This document shows, piece after piece, positions 20,830-21,245 of a stretch of DNA of 21,245 nt; the first letter of the stretch is position 1; each line of letters starts with the position of its first letter. This stretch comes from a virus, in IMG/VR virus record IMGVR_UViG_3300025151_000368, positions 1 through 21,245 of that record; one strand, written 5' to 3'. Below the pieces are notes generated by a model. That model was not told where the DNA came from. It ran no database searches and saw nothing but the letters and a program-made list of their open reading frames with translations. The translations under genes were made by a program, and so were the position numbers.

Positions 20830-21245
20830 ATGCTAGTCTTATGATAGCGTTTGTAGCGTCTGCTGTAGGGAATTGAATTGTAAACGTACCACTAGTTACA
20901 GTTTTGTCTCCACCAAAAGCTATCACCGCGCAAGCAGGATCTCCTGTTGCTGTGTCATTATAAATTAATGCACCGTTTGCAGTGAAAGTAGCGTCTGTGT
21001 AACTTACGTCTGAAAAATCACAAACTGCCGTCGTTCCAGAAGCAGCAGGTGTTACGCTTGTTAGCGTTGCTCCACCAGATGTGTAAGCCGTTCCAGATGT
21101 GTTAGTAATTTCGTTAGAAGATGAAAACGCTGTAGTTGAAGCTCCTAAAGTTGCAGAGCTAGTGTACAGAGCTATCTTGAAAGTGTTTCCAGTTGTAGCT
21201 GTAAAATTGTGAACTCCTTTTAATAGTTCTACTTTAAAACTTGTG
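20828..21245 (-). CDS. Beta-rich phage structural protein, N-terminus cut by window edge
   Basis: The visible 138 codons end in TAG at 20830-20828; the start lies beyond the window. The fragment begins TSFKVELLKGVHNFTATTGN, continues TFKIALYTSSATLGASTTAF, and further on reads ANGALIYNDTATGDPACAVI. It ends AFGGDKTVTSGTFTIQFPTA then DATNAIIRLA. This pattern (LLxGVHNFT, DTFKxALYTSSATL, GGxKTxTxGxFTxQFPTAD) is one I recall as very common in phage structural blocks, where the protein is annotated as a small structural or tail-surface protein. It is missing only its first few residues if it has the length I expect. It lies directly upstream of the Trp-rich repeat protein and is linked to it by a stop-overlapping ribosome site. 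Confidence 0.75.
   Translation of the reverse strand, partial: TSFKVELLKGVHNFTATTGNTFKIALYTSSATLGASTTAFSSSNEITNTSGTAYTSGGATLTSVTPAASGTTAVCDFSDVSYTDATFTANGALIYNDTATGDPACAVIAFGGDKTVTSGTFTIQFPTADATNAIIRLA

Noticed and set aside
1-21245. tRNA, rRNA, integrase, insertion sequence or attachment site
   Set aside because: No gap exceeds about 75 bases, none folds as a tRNA by eye, and no transposase- or integrase-like protein is present.

Overview
The window looks like part of the genome of a marine tailed bacteriophage (Caudoviricetes), written mostly in reverse complement: every gene but one is on the minus strand, so transcription runs from high to low coordinates. The DNA is A+T-rich and densely packed, with no gap over about 75 bases and no RNA genes. 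Many proteins have openings I recall from environmental ocean phage contigs and SAR11/pelagiphage-like podoviruses, such as MALRKVQFLPGFNKQ, TPLGIELQATGENAGTWG, MSRVLKRPMFR and PAMLSNNEFVFTADAVRG. That resemblance is from memory, not from a search, and the host is an inference. Portal, terminase and major capsid genes are not in the window; they presumably lie beyond its right end.

Layout in transcription order. (1) 21245-17287: virion surface genes. These are a truncated beta-rich structural protein, a Trp-rich protein with nested repeats, a 405-residue tail-fibre-type protein, a glycine-rich adhesin-like protein and a 154-residue tail-associated protein. (2) 17241-13747: six consecutive small genes, all readable as Fe(II)/2-oxoglutarate-dependent oxygenases. 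The first and last carry the classical HxD...H...R motif. The four between them carry HxH...H...R, or Lys in place of Arg in one case. (3) A 64-base gap with a promoter-like sequence and two dyads. (4) 13682-3284: a nozzle/tail-hub-like protein, three small genes (two of them only 54 and 56 codons), and four larger proteins that look like virion-internal or ejection proteins, including one of 1406 residues. (5) 3278-3069: a small holin-like membrane protein.

(6) 1648-3072: an SNF2/DEAD-like helicase, the only plus-strand gene. It has its own consensus-like promoter and its stop codon overlaps that of the convergent holin-like gene. (7) 1576-1: three minus-strand genes of a probable replication or recombination module, the last one cut by the window edge.

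Most likely, block 1 builds fibres and adhesins, block 4 builds the tail nozzle and the proteins ejected with the DNA, and blocks 6 and 7 act on DNA in the infected cell. The oxygenase block sits inside the virion genes but differs from them in composition and in how its genes are joined. It is the most unusual part of the window. Its substrates cannot be read from the sequence; plausible ones are virion proteins, host proteins or nucleic acid bases.
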